Origin: Chloroflexota bacterium
GTDB lineage: Bacteria; Chloroflexota; Dormibacteria; Aeolococcales; Aeolococcaceae
Length of the DNA stretch: 10,969 nucleotides
Assembly (NCBI GenBank): GCA_028287605.1
Contig: JAQBPI010000168.1
Span: 1 to 10,969, forward strand
Direction: 5' to 3'
Made by a program: the position numbers and the translations under genes. Below the pieces are notes generated by a model. That model did not search any database, was not told where the DNA came from, and saw only the letters and a list, made by a program, of their open reading frames with translations. Of the stretch, positions 1 through 7,186 are shown one piece after another; the stretch's first letter is position 1, and each line of letters opens with the position of its first letter.

Positions 1-809
1 ACCCCCACCACCGCCAGCGCGGCGGTGACCCGCACCGCGAGGTAGCGGCGCACCGTCAGCAGCGCCAGCGAGGCGAGGCCGAGGGCGCCGCTGGCGAAGA
101 TCAGCGGCAGTGCCGGGCCCGTGAGCCGGCCGAAGAGGCGCGGGGCGTCCTGCTGGAGCACCACGATCCCGCCCAACGCGACCACGCCGACCAGCACCCC
201 CATCAGCAGCGCGCGCCGGCGGAACCGCTCGGCGAGGTCGGACTCCCCCGAGCGGCGGGCGTCGGCGCAGAGGTAGACGGCGGCGAGGTAGCTGCAGATC
301 CCCACCGCCAGCGTCCCGCCCAGCACCCCGCTGGGGGTGAGCCAGCTGCGCAGGACGTCGCCGTCGCCGATCGCCGTGGGAACCCGGCCGGAGGCGATCG
401 CTCCGGCGGAGGTGCCCAGGAAGAAGGGGGTGACCACCGAGGAGAGGGCGAAGGAGGCGCCGAACAGCCTCTGCAGGGCGGGCTCGGTGACCGACTTGCG
501 GAAGGCGAAGGCGGAGCCGCGCAGGATGACGCCGAAGGCGACCGCGGTGAGCGGGATCGACAGCGTCGCCATGATCGCCGCGAAGGCGGTGGGGAAGGCG
601 GTCCACACCACCACCAGGGCGAAGATCAGCCAGACGTGGTTGGCCTCCCACACCGGCCCGATGGAGTGCTCGATGCGCGCCCGCTCGCGCGCCCCGTCCT
701 CGGGGCCGCCGGCGAGCAGGTCCCACAGCCCGGCGCCGAAGTCGGCCCCGCCGAAGAGGACGTACGCGGTGATCCCGGCCCAGAGGAACACGAGCACGAT
801 CTGAGCCAT
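1..809 (-). CDS. cydB: cytochrome bd ubiquinol oxidase subunit II, 3' end cut by the window edge
   Basis: Integral membrane subunit II of cytochrome bd oxidase. With CydA it passes electrons from quinol to oxygen without pumping protons. The gene begins at ATG 809-807 and stays open to the left edge, so about 269 codons are visible of a usual 330-380. The N-terminus contains the family signature FGGADFGAGLWDLL at about residues 19-32, followed by IEHSIGPVWEANHVWLIF, where the polar and aromatic residues of the family lie close to the heme subunit. Several hydrophobic segments follow. The start lies two bases after the cydA TGA, so translation is almost certainly coupled to cydA and no separate promoter is expected. 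I see no frameshift. CydB of the cyanide-insensitive type cannot be excluded. The family call itself is secure. Confidence 0.95.
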   Translation of the reverse strand, partial: MAQIVLVFLWAGITAYVLFGGADFGAGLWDLLAGGPEDGARERARIEHSIGPVWEANHVWLIFALVVVWTAFPTAFAAIMATLSIPLTAVAFGVILRGSAFAFRKSVTEPALQRLFGASFALSSVVTPFFLGTSAGAIASGRVPTAIGDGDVLRSWLTPSGVLGGTLAVGICSYLAAVYLCADARRSGESDLAERFRRRALLMGVLVGVVALGGIVVLQQDAPRLFGRLTGPALPLIFASGALGLASLALLTVRRYLAVRVTAALAVVG

Positions 810-811
810 GG

Positions 812-2116
812 TCAGGCGCTCGCCACCGGGCCCTGCCGGCGCAGCACGTAGACGGTGGACACGGTGAGCACGGTGTAGACGCCGACGAGCACGACCAGGC
901 CGATGGCCAGCCCCGGAGCGGTGTTCACCGCATCCGCGGTGCGCATCACCCGGTAGACGATCCAGGGCTGGCGTCCCACCTCGGTGGTCACCCACCCGGC
1001 CTCCAGCGCGGCGACCGCCGCCGGCCCGGCCAGCACCGCCGCGCGCAGGAACCACCGCGAGCGCGGCAGGTCGCGGCGCCGTCCCCAGGTGACGCCCAGC
1101 CAGGCGCCGAGGACGAGCAGGGCGGTGCCGATGCCCACCATCAGGTCGAAGGCAAGGTGCACCACGTTCACCGGCGGGCGCTGGTCGACGGGCACGGCGT
1201 CGAGCCCGGAGACACGGGTGTCGGTGCGCCCGGTGAGCAGCAGCGAGAGCCCGTGGGGGATGACGACCGCGTAGCGCAGCCGCCCGTCGACGACCACCCC
1301 GCCGACGTGCTCCGCGGGCCCGATCTCGGTGGAGACCTGCGCCTCCATGGCCGCCAGCTTCACCGGCTGACGGTCGGCGACGTAGCGCGCCGCGGCGTCG
1401 CCGACCACGATCTGCGCCGGCGTGAACACCGCGGCGAGGGTGAACGGGATCAGGAAGGCGGCCCGCTGCCCGGGCCCGCGGCGGCCGCGGAGCAGGCCGA
1501 GCGCGTGCACGGCGGCCACCAGGTAGCCGGTGACCATGATTGCCGCGATGATCATGTGCGCCGACTGCACCGGCGTCGCGGGGTTGAACATCGCCGCGAT
1601 CGGGTCGGGGTCGAGCACCCTCCCGCCCACCAGCCGGAATCCCTGGGGGTCGTTCATCCACGCGTTGGCGCAGACCACGAAGAAGGCCGAGAGCACCCCG
1701 GCGACGACCACGGGCACGCCGGTCAGCAGGTGCCGCCTCGGGCTCAGCCGGTTCCAGCCGTACAGGTAGATGCCGATGAAGATCGCCTCGATGAAGAAGG
1801 CGAATCCCTCCAGCGCGAAGGGCAGCCCGAAGACCGCGCCGTAGCCGCCCATCAGCTGCGGCCAGAGGATGCCCATCTCGAAGGAGAGGATCGTCCCCGA
1901 GACCGCGCCGACCGCGAAGAGCACCGCGGCGGCCTGTGACCAGCGCCGGGCGAGGTCACGGTGGACGGTGTCGCCGCGGCGCAGCCCCAGGCCCTCGGTG
2001 ACGAGGATGACGATGGGGAACCCGACGCCGAGGCAGGCGACCACGATGTGCCAGCCGAGCGAGAGCGCCATCTGGTAGCGGGCGGCCAGCAGGTTGGAGC
2101 CGGCGGCGGCCAGCAT
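812..2116 (-). CDS. cydA: cytochrome bd ubiquinol oxidase subunit I
   Basis: Heme-bearing, quinol-oxidising subunit of cytochrome bd oxidase, in the cytoplasmic membrane. From ATG 2116 the protein is 434 residues, with about nine membrane spans. Visible markers are the N-terminal SLGWH (His23, heme ligand region), the acidic ALEGFAFFIEAIF stretch (about 101-113), QSAHM (His187), the Q-loop QPVKLAAMEAQ with the Lys253/Glu258 pair that matches the quinol-site Lys and Glu of E. coli CydA, and GRQPW near 382-386. The region after the Q-loop is short, so this is the short-Q-loop type and not the long E. coli type. An in-frame GTG two codons upstream (2122) is an alternative start; neither has a strong ribosome site, but GGGCGG lies six bases before the ATG. 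It lies between the DinB-like gene (28-base gap) and cydB (2-base gap), consistent with one transcript. Confidence 0.95.
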   Translation of the reverse strand: MLAAAGSNLLAARYQMALSLGWHIVVACLGVGFPIVILVTEGLGLRRGDTVHRDLARRWSQAAAVLFAVGAVSGTILSFEMGILWPQLMGGYGAVFGLPFALEGFAFFIEAIFIGIYLYGWNRLSPRRHLLTGVPVVVAGVLSAFFVVCANAWMNDPQGFRLVGGRVLDPDPIAAMFNPATPVQSAHMIIAAIMVTGYLVAAVHALGLLRGRRGPGQRAAFLIPFTLAAVFTPAQIVVGDAAARYVADRQPVKLAAMEAQVSTEIGPAEHVGGVVVDGRLRYAVVIPHGLSLLLTGRTDTRVSGLDAVPVDQRPPVNVVHLAFDLMVGIGTALLVLGAWLGVTWGRRRDLPRSRWFLRAAVLAGPAAVAALEAGWVTTEVGRQPWIVYRVMRTADAVNTAPGLAIGLVVLVGVYTVLTVSTVYVLRRQGPVASA

Positions 2117-2144
2117 CGTCACCCGCCCGGCCGCCGACCGCGGG

Positions 2145-2636
2145 TCAGCGGCCCACCGCCTCGGGCAGCGCCCCCCGCACCCGCAGGATCTCCCGCGCCT
2201 GCTCGAGGTGGGCGCGCAGGTGGCCCACGATCAGGGGCTGCAGGTCGGCGGTGGTCAGACGGGGCAGGGGGACGAACTCCGCCTCCTTCCCCAGCACCGC
2301 CGGGTCGGCGGCGGGGAGGCAGTCGTCGAGCGCCCCGCGGAGCGAGGCGATGCGGTTCGCCGCCTCCTCGGCGGAGGCGGGCAGCGAGCCCATGGCGTCG
2401 TGGCCGACCTCCTCGCGGAACCCGGTCAGCTCCGGACGGTGGCGCAGCCGTTCGACGGCGGCGATCCACAGCAGGCCGGAGAGGTGGGTGTGGGAGACCA
2501 CCTGGGCCACCGTCCACCCCCCGTCCGGGATGGCCCGGTGCAGGTCGGCGTCGGAGATCCGCCGGAGGACCTCCTCGAACTCGACGAGAACCTCACCGGC
2601 CTCTGCAGCCGCCTCGCGCATGGTCTCCGCGCTCAT
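2145..2636 (-). CDS. DinB-like four-helix-bundle metalloprotein
   Basis: Small cytosolic protein of 163 residues, predicted to be all-helical, of the DinB/YfiT-like superfamily (DinB_2 type). Members hold a metal ion in a four-helix bundle; some are thiol S-transferases, most have no known role. Candidate ligands are His49 in the WTVAQVVSHTH stretch and the HxxxH pair His139/His143 in GHLRAHLEQ, exactly as in the family. ATG 2636 is chosen because GAGGAGG lies seven bases upstream; an in-frame TTG one codon earlier would put the ribosome site too close. The gene runs towards cydA with a 28-base gap and may share its transcript. Nothing in the sequence ties it functionally to the oxidase. The family call is firm; the substrate is unknown. 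Confidence 0.85.
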   Translation of the reverse strand: MSAETMREAAAEAGEVLVEFEEVLRRISDADLHRAIPDGGWTVAQVVSHTHLSGLLWIAAVERLRHRPELTGFREEVGHDAMGSLPASAEEAANRIASLRGALDDCLPAADPAVLGKEAEFVPLPRLTTADLQPLIVGHLRAHLEQAREILRVRGALPEAVGR

Positions 2637-2671
2637 CAACCCGCCTCCTCGGTGAACCCCGTCAGCGGGTC

Positions 2672-2677
2672 ATTGTG
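2672..2677 (-). promoter_or_regulatory. weak candidate -10 box for the DinB-cydAB transcript
   Basis: CACAAT on the minus strand, about 35 bases before the DinB-like ATG, would give a leader of some 30 bases that includes the good GAGGAGG ribosome site. No recognisable -35 hexamer lies 16-19 bases upstream. The rest of the 240-base divergent gap (2637-2876) is GC-rich and shows only short hairpins. This is a guess by pattern. Confidence 0.25.
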
Positions 2678-2823
2678 GCGCCCGCCATGGGGTGCCCGCC
2701 GCGCGCCAGACGCTCCGCAGCGCCACCGCACAGCGCCGCGCGGCCCGGCGCAGCCTCCCCGGAGGCTCCGCACGAGCCCGACTGATCCCGCGACCGGGGC
2801 TGGCGCGCCCACCGGCGATGCGC

Positions 2824-2829
2824 TAGGGT
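2824..2829 (+). promoter_or_regulatory. candidate -10 box of the GH25-like gene
   Basis: TAGGGT inside gcgcTAGGGTtcgc fits the TANNNT -10 form seen in high-GC actinobacteria. Transcription would start near 2836 and leave a leader of about 40 bases before ATG 2877. No convincing -35 sequence is present, and no purine-rich ribosome site precedes the ATG. A similar box precedes the tRNA, the subtilase and the DUF2293 gene in this window. Confidence 0.4.
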
Positions 2830-2876
2830 TCGCAGCCGGGCCCGACGGCGCCCGCCGCCTCTCCCCCTCGACGTCC

Positions 2877-3788
2877 ATGCACCTCACGGCGACGACGCCT
2901 CCCGTCCCCGTCCTTCGCCTGCTCGGCATGCTGCTCGCGCTGAGCACGGGCCTGGGCGTCTGGCTCGTGGCCCCAACCCCGGTGCGCGCCGCGGCGGCCG
3001 CCCACTACCCGGCCCAGGCGGTCGGCAACGACATCTCCTTCCCGCAGTGCGGCCGCGACTACCCCGACGACCCCGCCTTCGGCATCGTCGGTGTCACCGG
3101 CGGTCGCGCCTTCACCGGCAACCCCTGCTTCCGGTCGGAGTTCACCTGGGCGCACAGAGCGGGGTCGCACGCCTCGGTGTACCTCAACGTCAACTACGCG
3201 CGGCCGGAGTACCAGAGCTTCGCCGCCCATGCGCTGCAGGGTCCCGCGGGCGGGTGCGAGCCGTCCCAGAACCCGTGCACCGCCTACAACTACGGCTGGA
3301 ACGCCGCCGCCGACGCGGTCTCCCGCGCCCGCGACGCCGGCGCCGAGCCGGCGATGTGGTGGCTCGACGTGGAGACCGCCAACTACTGGGCCGACCCGCC
3401 CCACCTCGGCCTCAATGCCCTGGTCATCCAGGCGGCGCTCGACATGCTGGGGTCGCACGGCATGAGCGCGGGCGTCTACTCGATCAACGAGATGTGGGCG
3501 CGGATCCCCGGGAGGGACTACCGGCCCGGGGTGCCGGTCTGGTACGCGGAGACGGACCCCGCCGCCGGCAATGCCAGTGCCCCGCACTACTGCGACCCCG
3601 CATACGCGTTCACCGGTGGCGCGGTCTGGCTGGTGCAGTGGACCGACGGCGTCGACCACGACTACGCCTGCCGGTTCGCCGCCTCGCCGCCGGCGCCGGT
3701 CCCGGGCGGATGTCTCCTGCCCCAGCCGCCGGTGTGCCTGGCCCTGAGCCTCCCCAGCCCACTGCCGCATCCCCGCCGCGAACCCTGA
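2877..3788 (+). CDS. secreted GH25-like (lysozyme-fold) protein
   Basis: Predicted exported protein of 303 residues. Residues 1 to about 38 form a signal peptide: a hydrophobic stretch at 11-32, then a small-residue cleavage site near TPVRA/AAA. The mature part reads as a glycoside-hydrolase-like TIM barrel of GH25 or DUF1906 (Rv2525c-like) type: NDISFPQCG (Asp52) on a first strand, VYLNVNYA on a following strand, and WWLDVE (Asp164, Glu166) at the place of the acidic D-x-E pair that does catalysis in GH25 lysozymes. GVYSINEMWARI and VWLVQWT complete the pattern. Several cysteines (58, 84, 127, 134, 229, 255) suggest disulfides outside the cell. Role by inference: peptidoglycan or other glycan hydrolysis, or an inactive binder. 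ATG 2877 is chosen because it starts the signal peptide; the frame is open further upstream, but that stretch is antisense to the DinB-like gene. Confidence 0.7.
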   Translation: MHLTATTPPVPVLRLLGMLLALSTGLGVWLVAPTPVRAAAAAHYPAQAVGNDISFPQCGRDYPDDPAFGIVGVTGGRAFTGNPCFRSEFTWAHRAGSHASVYLNVNYARPEYQSFAAHALQGPAGGCEPSQNPCTAYNYGWNAAADAVSRARDAGAEPAMWWLDVETANYWADPPHLGLNALVIQAALDMLGSHGMSAGVYSINEMWARIPGRDYRPGVPVWYAETDPAAGNASAPHYCDPAYAFTGGAVWLVQWTDGVDHDYACRFAASPPAPVPGGCLLPQPPVCLALSLPSPLPHPRREP

Positions 3789-3800
3789 CACGAACAGGAG

Positions 3801-3830
3801 GGGCCCGGAACGCATCCGCGTCCCGGGCCC
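3801..3830. terminator. hairpin terminator between convergent genes
   Basis: Thirteen-base arms (3801-3813 and 3818-3830) pair with one A-C mismatch around the loop ATCC, beginning 12 bases after the GH25-like stop codon. It sits between two genes that face each other, so it can serve both strands. There is no T-run on either side, as is common for terminators in high-GC bacteria. Confidence 0.7.
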
Positions 3831-3836
3831 GGTCGG

Positions 3837-3866
3837 GAACAGGTCAGCCGTGTGAGAACAGGTCAG
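3837..3866. repeat. 11-base direct repeat spanning the YggT stop codon
   Basis: GAACAGGTCAG occurs at 3837-3847 and again at 3856-3866, 19 bases apart. The second copy contains the stop codon of the YggT-family gene. It looks like a small local duplication, with no sign of function. Confidence 0.6.
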
Positions 3867-4282
3867 TCGTAGGTGGTGGTGCCGCCATGGGCGTCGGTCC
3901 GGGGAGCGGTCAGGATGCGCACCAGCTTGACCACGAGGTAGGCCGTGATGAGATAGACGAGCATCGCGATCAGCGAGCCGATCTCGACCACGTTGCCCCT
4001 GCTGGCGTAGTCGGCGGTGATGCCACGGAAGGGCGCCACCAGGGGAGCGCTGAGCCCGTAGATGAAGGAGACGAAGCCGGTGTCGTTGGCCGCGGCGGCG
4101 CGGAAGACGACACGCAGACCGATGATCGCCTCGACGAGGCCGAGCAGGAACCAGACGATCTGCACCATCCGATAGGAGGGGTCGCCCGCCACCATGGTGC
4201 GCCGGCGCGCCATCACCGGTCTGCCGGACATGTGGGCCTCGTCGCGCTCCTCGGCGACGATGGGCGGTTCGGTCATGGCCAT
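3863..4282 (-). CDS. YggT-family membrane protein
   Basis: Small integral membrane protein of 139 residues, YGGT family (PF02325-like), whose members often sit near cell-division genes and have been linked to osmotic stress; no activity is established. A charged cytosolic tail (1-36, Arg- and Glu-rich) precedes a hydrophobic segment at about 38-58 (VQIVWFLLGLVEAIIGLRVVF). The family-like YGLSAPLVAPFRGI is at about 79-92, and a second span is at about 102-124. ATG 4282 has GAGGAG seven bases upstream; ATG 4276, two codons later, is less well placed. The gene is convergent with the GH25-like gene. Although it follows the cyclic-nucleotide-binding gene on the same strand, it has its own strong promoter with an operator-like repeat, so it is probably regulated separately. 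No division gene is visible nearby. Confidence 0.85.
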   Translation of the reverse strand: MAMTEPPIVAEERDEAHMSGRPVMARRRTMVAGDPSYRMVQIVWFLLGLVEAIIGLRVVFRAAAANDTGFVSFIYGLSAPLVAPFRGITADYASRGNVVEIGSLIAMLVYLITAYLVVKLVRILTAPRTDAHGGTTTYD

Positions 4283-4298
4283 CGTGAATCTCCTCTCG

Positions 4299-4317
4299 GG
4301 CGGCCGTCGGGGCCGCC
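4299..4317 (-). promoter_or_regulatory. leader hairpin just before the YggT ribosome site
   Basis: GGCGGCC and its complement (4299-4305 with 4311-4317, five-base loop) form a seven-base-pair GC stem that ends three bases before the GAGGAG ribosome site. In the mRNA it could affect ribosome access or mRNA stability, but it may simply reflect base composition. Confidence 0.35.
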
Positions 4318-4368
4318 GCAGGTAGCCCCCAACTCTCTGATCAGCGCCCTCGCGCGCTGGTCGATAAA

Positions 4369-4397
4369 CTTATATCATCGATATCAGTTCTGGTCAA
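4369..4397 (-). promoter_or_regulatory. sigma-70-type promoter of the YggT gene with an operator-like repeat
   Basis: On the minus strand TTGACC (4397-4392) and TATAAG (4374-4369) are separated by exactly 17 bases, a near-consensus housekeeping promoter. Transcription should start near 4362, giving a leader of about 80 bases. Within the spacer and touching the -10 box is an inverted repeat ATATC-ATC-GATAT (plus-strand 4372-4384), in an AT-rich island unlike everything around it. A protein bound there would block polymerase, so a repressor operator is likely. GACCAG occurs on both sides of the island. Confidence 0.75.
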
Positions 4398-4441
4398 GAG
4401 CTGGACGCGTTCGAAGGCTGTGAGGCGTTCCGAGGAGGGGG

Positions 4442-4861
4442 CTACTCGCTCCTGGCGTAGGAACGGAAGCGCCGGACGAGCTCGGGGATGAGGTTGACCG
4501 CGACCCGCGGGTGGGCCATGAGGAACTCCCGGAAGGTGCCGTTGGGCAGCACCAGGCAGCGGAGCATGGTCCTGGCGCGGACGGTGGCGGTGCGCGGCCC
4601 GCCGTCGAGGGCGCTGACCTCGCCGAAGAAGTCGCCCGGCCCCAGCTCGGCGATCTGGGTGCCGTCGACCTCCACGGTGGCCGTGCCGTCGAGGATGAAG
4701 AAGAACTCCAGCCCGATCCGGTGCTCGTGGAGCACGCCGTGCTCGGGGAGGAAGGTGGTCTCGTCGAAGGTCCCCGCGATCTCCTGGAGCTCGTGCTTCG
4801 AGATCCCCGCGAAGAGTGGCGAGCGCGCCAGCGCGGGCACGACGTCGTCCCGAGCCCTCAT
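4442..4861 (-). CDS. stand-alone cyclic-nucleotide-binding domain protein
   Basis: Cytosolic protein of 139 residues consisting of one cNMP-binding (CNB, CAP-N-like) beta-barrel with flanking helices and no DNA-binding or enzyme domain. LARSPLFAGISKHELQEIA (about 11-29) is the usual N-terminal helix pair. The phosphate-binding cassette FFGEVSALDGGPRTATV (78-94) keeps Gly80, Glu81 and Arg90-Thr91, which hold the ribose and cyclic phosphate in CAP and PKA, so nucleotide binding is expected. ATG 4861 is chosen because GGAGG lies seven bases before it. ATG 4921, 20 codons upstream, adds only a Gly/Ser-rich tail and has no well-spaced ribosome site. It lies 74 bases after the adenylate cyclase gene on the same strand, which makes it a likely receptor for that enzyme's product. 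How a binding-only protein passes on the signal is unknown. Confidence 0.85.
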   Translation of the reverse strand: MRARDDVVPALARSPLFAGISKHELQEIAGTFDETTFLPEHGVLHEHRIGLEFFFILDGTATVEVDGTQIAELGPGDFFGEVSALDGGPRTATVRARTMLRCLVLPNGTFREFLMAHPRVAVNLIPELVRRFRSYARSE

Positions 4862-4935
4862 TCCGTGGCCTCCGCCCCCGTCATCTCCTGAGGACGCCCG
4901 GTGGCCGGACGTCGGCGACATGATAGTCGAGCCCC

Positions 4936-6096
4936 TCAGCCGCCCTCCTCCGCCCGCGGTCCGCGCAGCCGGTGCAGATCGACCCGGCCGGGGACGCCGC
5001 GGAGGTGGTGGCGCGGCAGCCGGGTCCAGTCGTAGCCGCTGGCGGTGGCCTCGCGCAGCGCGGAGTCGCCGACGACGGTGCCCGCCCGGGCGACACCGGA
5101 GATGCGGCTGGCGAGGTTGACGGTGTGCCCGAACCAGTCGCCGGCACGCGGGACCGCCGGCCCGAAGGCGGCCCCGGCATGGAGTGGAGGCAGGGTCTCG
5201 CGCTCGGCGTCGACCGCGGCGCAGAGGCGGAGCAGGGAGTCGAGCATCGCGGCGGGGTCGGGTGACACCAGCATGGCGGCGTCACCGAGGTACTTGACCG
5301 GCCGCACCGGCGGGACCACGGCCGCCGCGGCCAGGGCCGCCAGCCGGCCCGCCACCCGTCCCACCTCGTCCGCCGGGACCCGCGCCCCCAGCCGGGTGAA
5401 GCCGGACAGGTCGGCGAAGGCCACGGCCACCGGCTCGACCCCCGACCCCCGCCCGCCGGCGATCTGGGAGTGGCTGAGCACCTCGGAGCGGATCGCCTGG
5501 CGGAGATGCTGGGTGAGGTGGTGCTCGAGGGTCTGGCCGAGGAGGGGGCGCAGCTCCTCGGCGACGGCCCGGTACCGGCGGGCGACGTCGAGCTCGCTGT
5601 CGCCGGGGCGGAGGAACGCCTCCCCCACCATCCGCACCACCGTCTGAGCGAGCGCGGGCAGCCACTGTCCGGAGATCCGCGCCATCTCCAGGAGGCCGTC
5701 CGGGGGCAGCCCCGCCTCGACCACCCGGGCGAGGACGCGCGCCGCCTCCACGTCCTCCTCGCCGGCCACGGGCAGGTCGGCGGCCGGGAGGGTGAGGCCG
5801 AGCGCGGTCGCATGGGCACGGAGCAGGTGCGGGTCGACGCCGGCGCGCTGGGCGACGTCGTCGAGCGTGTACTCGCCCCGTCCGCCCAGCGCCAGCTCGG
5901 CGGGGAGAAGGGCGAGGCGGTTCTCGGTGGCGGCGCCGCGCAGCTCCTCGAGGGTGGCGCCCTGGCGGCTCAGATCCTCGAGCAGCTGGATGCGGGCGCG
6001 GCGCTCCGGCTCGGAGAGCCCGTCGAGCAGCCCGGCGGCCTCCCACCGGCCCAGCTCGGGGTCCGGTTCGGCGCCGGCCGCGGTGCCGCCGCTCAG
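4936..6096 (-). CDS. class III adenylate cyclase with Rv1264-like N-terminal regulatory region
   Basis: Cytosolic enzyme predicted to make cAMP from ATP. Residues about 15-200 resemble the Ad_Cy_reg module of the mycobacterial pH-responsive cyclase Rv1264 (LEELRGAATENRLALLPAEL, then YTLDDVAQRAGV). The catalytic domain runs from about 222 to 380. All key residues are present: metal-binding Asp229 (FADLSGFT) and Asp272, adenine-selecting Lys268 (VKYLGD) and Asp320 (GDWFG), and transition-state Asn327 and Arg331 (TVNLASR). Lys/Asp selects ATP over GTP. There is no membrane span. The start is unusual: no ATG, GTG or TTG is in frame near the subtilase stop, but CTG 6096-6094 overlaps that TGA as CTGA, giving 386 residues and fitting coupled translation. 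The frame stays open far upstream, but there it only shadows the subtilase. The product gene lies just before the cNMP-binding protein. Confidence 0.88.
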   Translation of the reverse strand: MSGGTAAGAEPDPELGRWEAAGLLDGLSEPERRARIQLLEDLSRQGATLEELRGAATENRLALLPAELALGGRGEYTLDDVAQRAGVDPHLLRAHATALGLTLPAADLPVAGEEDVEAARVLARVVEAGLPPDGLLEMARISGQWLPALAQTVVRMVGEAFLRPGDSELDVARRYRAVAEELRPLLGQTLEHHLTQHLRQAIRSEVLSHSQIAGGRGSGVEPVAVAFADLSGFTRLGARVPADEVGRVAGRLAALAAAAVVPPVRPVKYLGDAAMLVSPDPAAMLDSLLRLCAAVDAERETLPPLHAGAAFGPAVPRAGDWFGHTVNLASRISGVARAGTVVGDSALREATASGYDWTRLPRHHLRGVPGRVDLHRLRGPRAEEGG

Positions 6097-7172
6097 CAGT
6101 GACCGGCGCCGTGCACCGCCAGCGCCGCGTCGAGGCGCGGTACCCCGCCTGCGCTCCCGCGCGCGGTCGCGAGGATGCGCTGGCGCGCCTGGGGGCCGTC
6201 GAGCCCGCAGGAGAGCAGCAGCGCGAGCACGCCGGCGACGTGTGGTGCGGCGAACGAGGTGCCCTGCTCGGCCGTGTAGCCGCCGTTGGTGAGCGCGGTG
6301 GAGAGCACCTGCCCCTTGGCGTGCGGGCCGGTGGTCGACTGCCCGCTGTCGCCCCCGGGGGCGTAGACGTTCACCCCGCCGCCGCCGGTCGAGTAGGGAG
6401 CGACGGAGGCGTCGGGTCCGAGCGCCCCGACCACGAGGGCGACGTCGGTGACCGAGTCGTAGTCGCTGAACGGGAGCGAGCTGTTGCCGGCGGCGAGCGC
6501 CACCACCGCCCCGCTCTGTGCCGCGGCGCGCACCGCCGCGGGGATGCTGCTCCCGGTGAGCAGCGTCGCCAGCGGGATGTCCGAGCCGAGGCTGATATTG
6601 ACGACCTTCGCCCCGCGGCTGACGGCGTACCCGATGGCGGCGGAGACGTCGGCGTCGCAGCCCTGGCCCGACTTGTCGATCACCTTGATGATCAGCGCCC
6701 TGGCGTCGGGGGCGACCGAGGCGATGCCGGTGCCGTTGTTGGTGTTGGCGACCATCAGCCCGGTGGTCATGGTGCCGTGGCCGACGTCGTCCTGCACCGA
6801 GGGCTGGTCGGTGGCCTGCAGGGTGCCGTCGCACCTGGTGAAGCGCCCGCCGGTGACCAGCCTGCCGGCGAGGTCGGGATGGTTGAAGTCCGCGCCGCTG
6901 TCGATGTCGGCGATGAGCACGCCCGCGCCGGTGCTCGCCGTCCAGGCGCCGGGCGCGTCGATGCTCGCCGGCTGGCCGCTGAGCGGCCACTGGTCGTGCT
7001 GGACGAAGTACGGGTCGTTGGGGGTGGCGGTGCCCGCCGCCTGCGCCGGCACGGCGGCGGTGAGGGCGAGGACGGTGGCGCAGCCGCAGAGCAGCCACAG
7101 CCGGCGCACCCGCCGCGATGGCGGCTGGACGTGGGGGGCGCCGTCCCGCCGGCGACCGTGGCACCCGTGCAC
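6093..7172 (-). CDS. secreted S8-family (subtilisin-like) serine protease
   Basis: Exported subtilase, 359 residues from GTG 7172. A basic stretch (RRVRR) and a hydrophobic core ending in VPAQA/A (about 20-46) form the signal peptide. The catalytic domain fills the rest: Asp91 in IADIDSG, His132 in GHGTMTTGLM, oxyanion-hole Asn230 in LAAGNS, and Ser306 in GTSFAAPHVAG. The short propeptide region and the lack of C-terminal domains or anchor suggest a small, freely secreted or wall-trapped enzyme; mycosins, which are similar, carry a C-terminal membrane span not seen here. Start choice is open: ATG 7298 adds 42 Arg/Pro-rich residues ahead of the signal peptide, and GTG 7109 begins directly at its basic end. 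GTG 7172 is preferred because TAGGAT lies eight bases upstream, which would suit a leaderless or nearly leaderless mRNA. Its stop overlaps the cyclase start. Confidence 0.9.
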   Translation of the reverse strand: MHGCHGRRRDGAPHVQPPSRRVRRLWLLCGCATVLALTAAVPAQAAGTATPNDPYFVQHDQWPLSGQPASIDAPGAWTASTGAGVLIADIDSGADFNHPDLAGRLVTGGRFTRCDGTLQATDQPSVQDDVGHGTMTTGLMVANTNNGTGIASVAPDARALIIKVIDKSGQGCDADVSAAIGYAVSRGAKVVNISLGSDIPLATLLTGSSIPAAVRAAAQSGAVVALAAGNSSLPFSDYDSVTDVALVVGALGPDASVAPYSTGGGGVNVYAPGGDSGQSTTGPHAKGQVLSTALTNGGYTAEQGTSFAAPHVAGVLALLLSCGLDGPQARQRILATARGSAGGVPRLDAALAVHGAGHC

Positions 7173-7180
7173 GAGACGGA

Positions 7181-7186
7181 ATCCTA
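7181..7186 (-). promoter_or_regulatory. candidate -10 box of the subtilase-cyclase-CNB cassette
   Basis: TAGGAT on the minus strand, eight bases before GTG 7172. If used, the transcript would begin at or within a few bases of the GTG, giving a leaderless mRNA. There is no good -35 match. If real, the riboswitch further upstream would not lie on this transcript. Confidence 0.35.

Noticed and set aside
1157..1939. 260-residue plus-strand frame opposite cydA
   Set aside because: His/Arg/Asp-rich shadow of the cydA codon pattern, no recognisable domain.
2094..2876. Upstream extension of the GH25-like frame to 564 residues
   Set aside because: It is antisense to the DinB-like gene and would bury the signal peptide in the middle of the protein.
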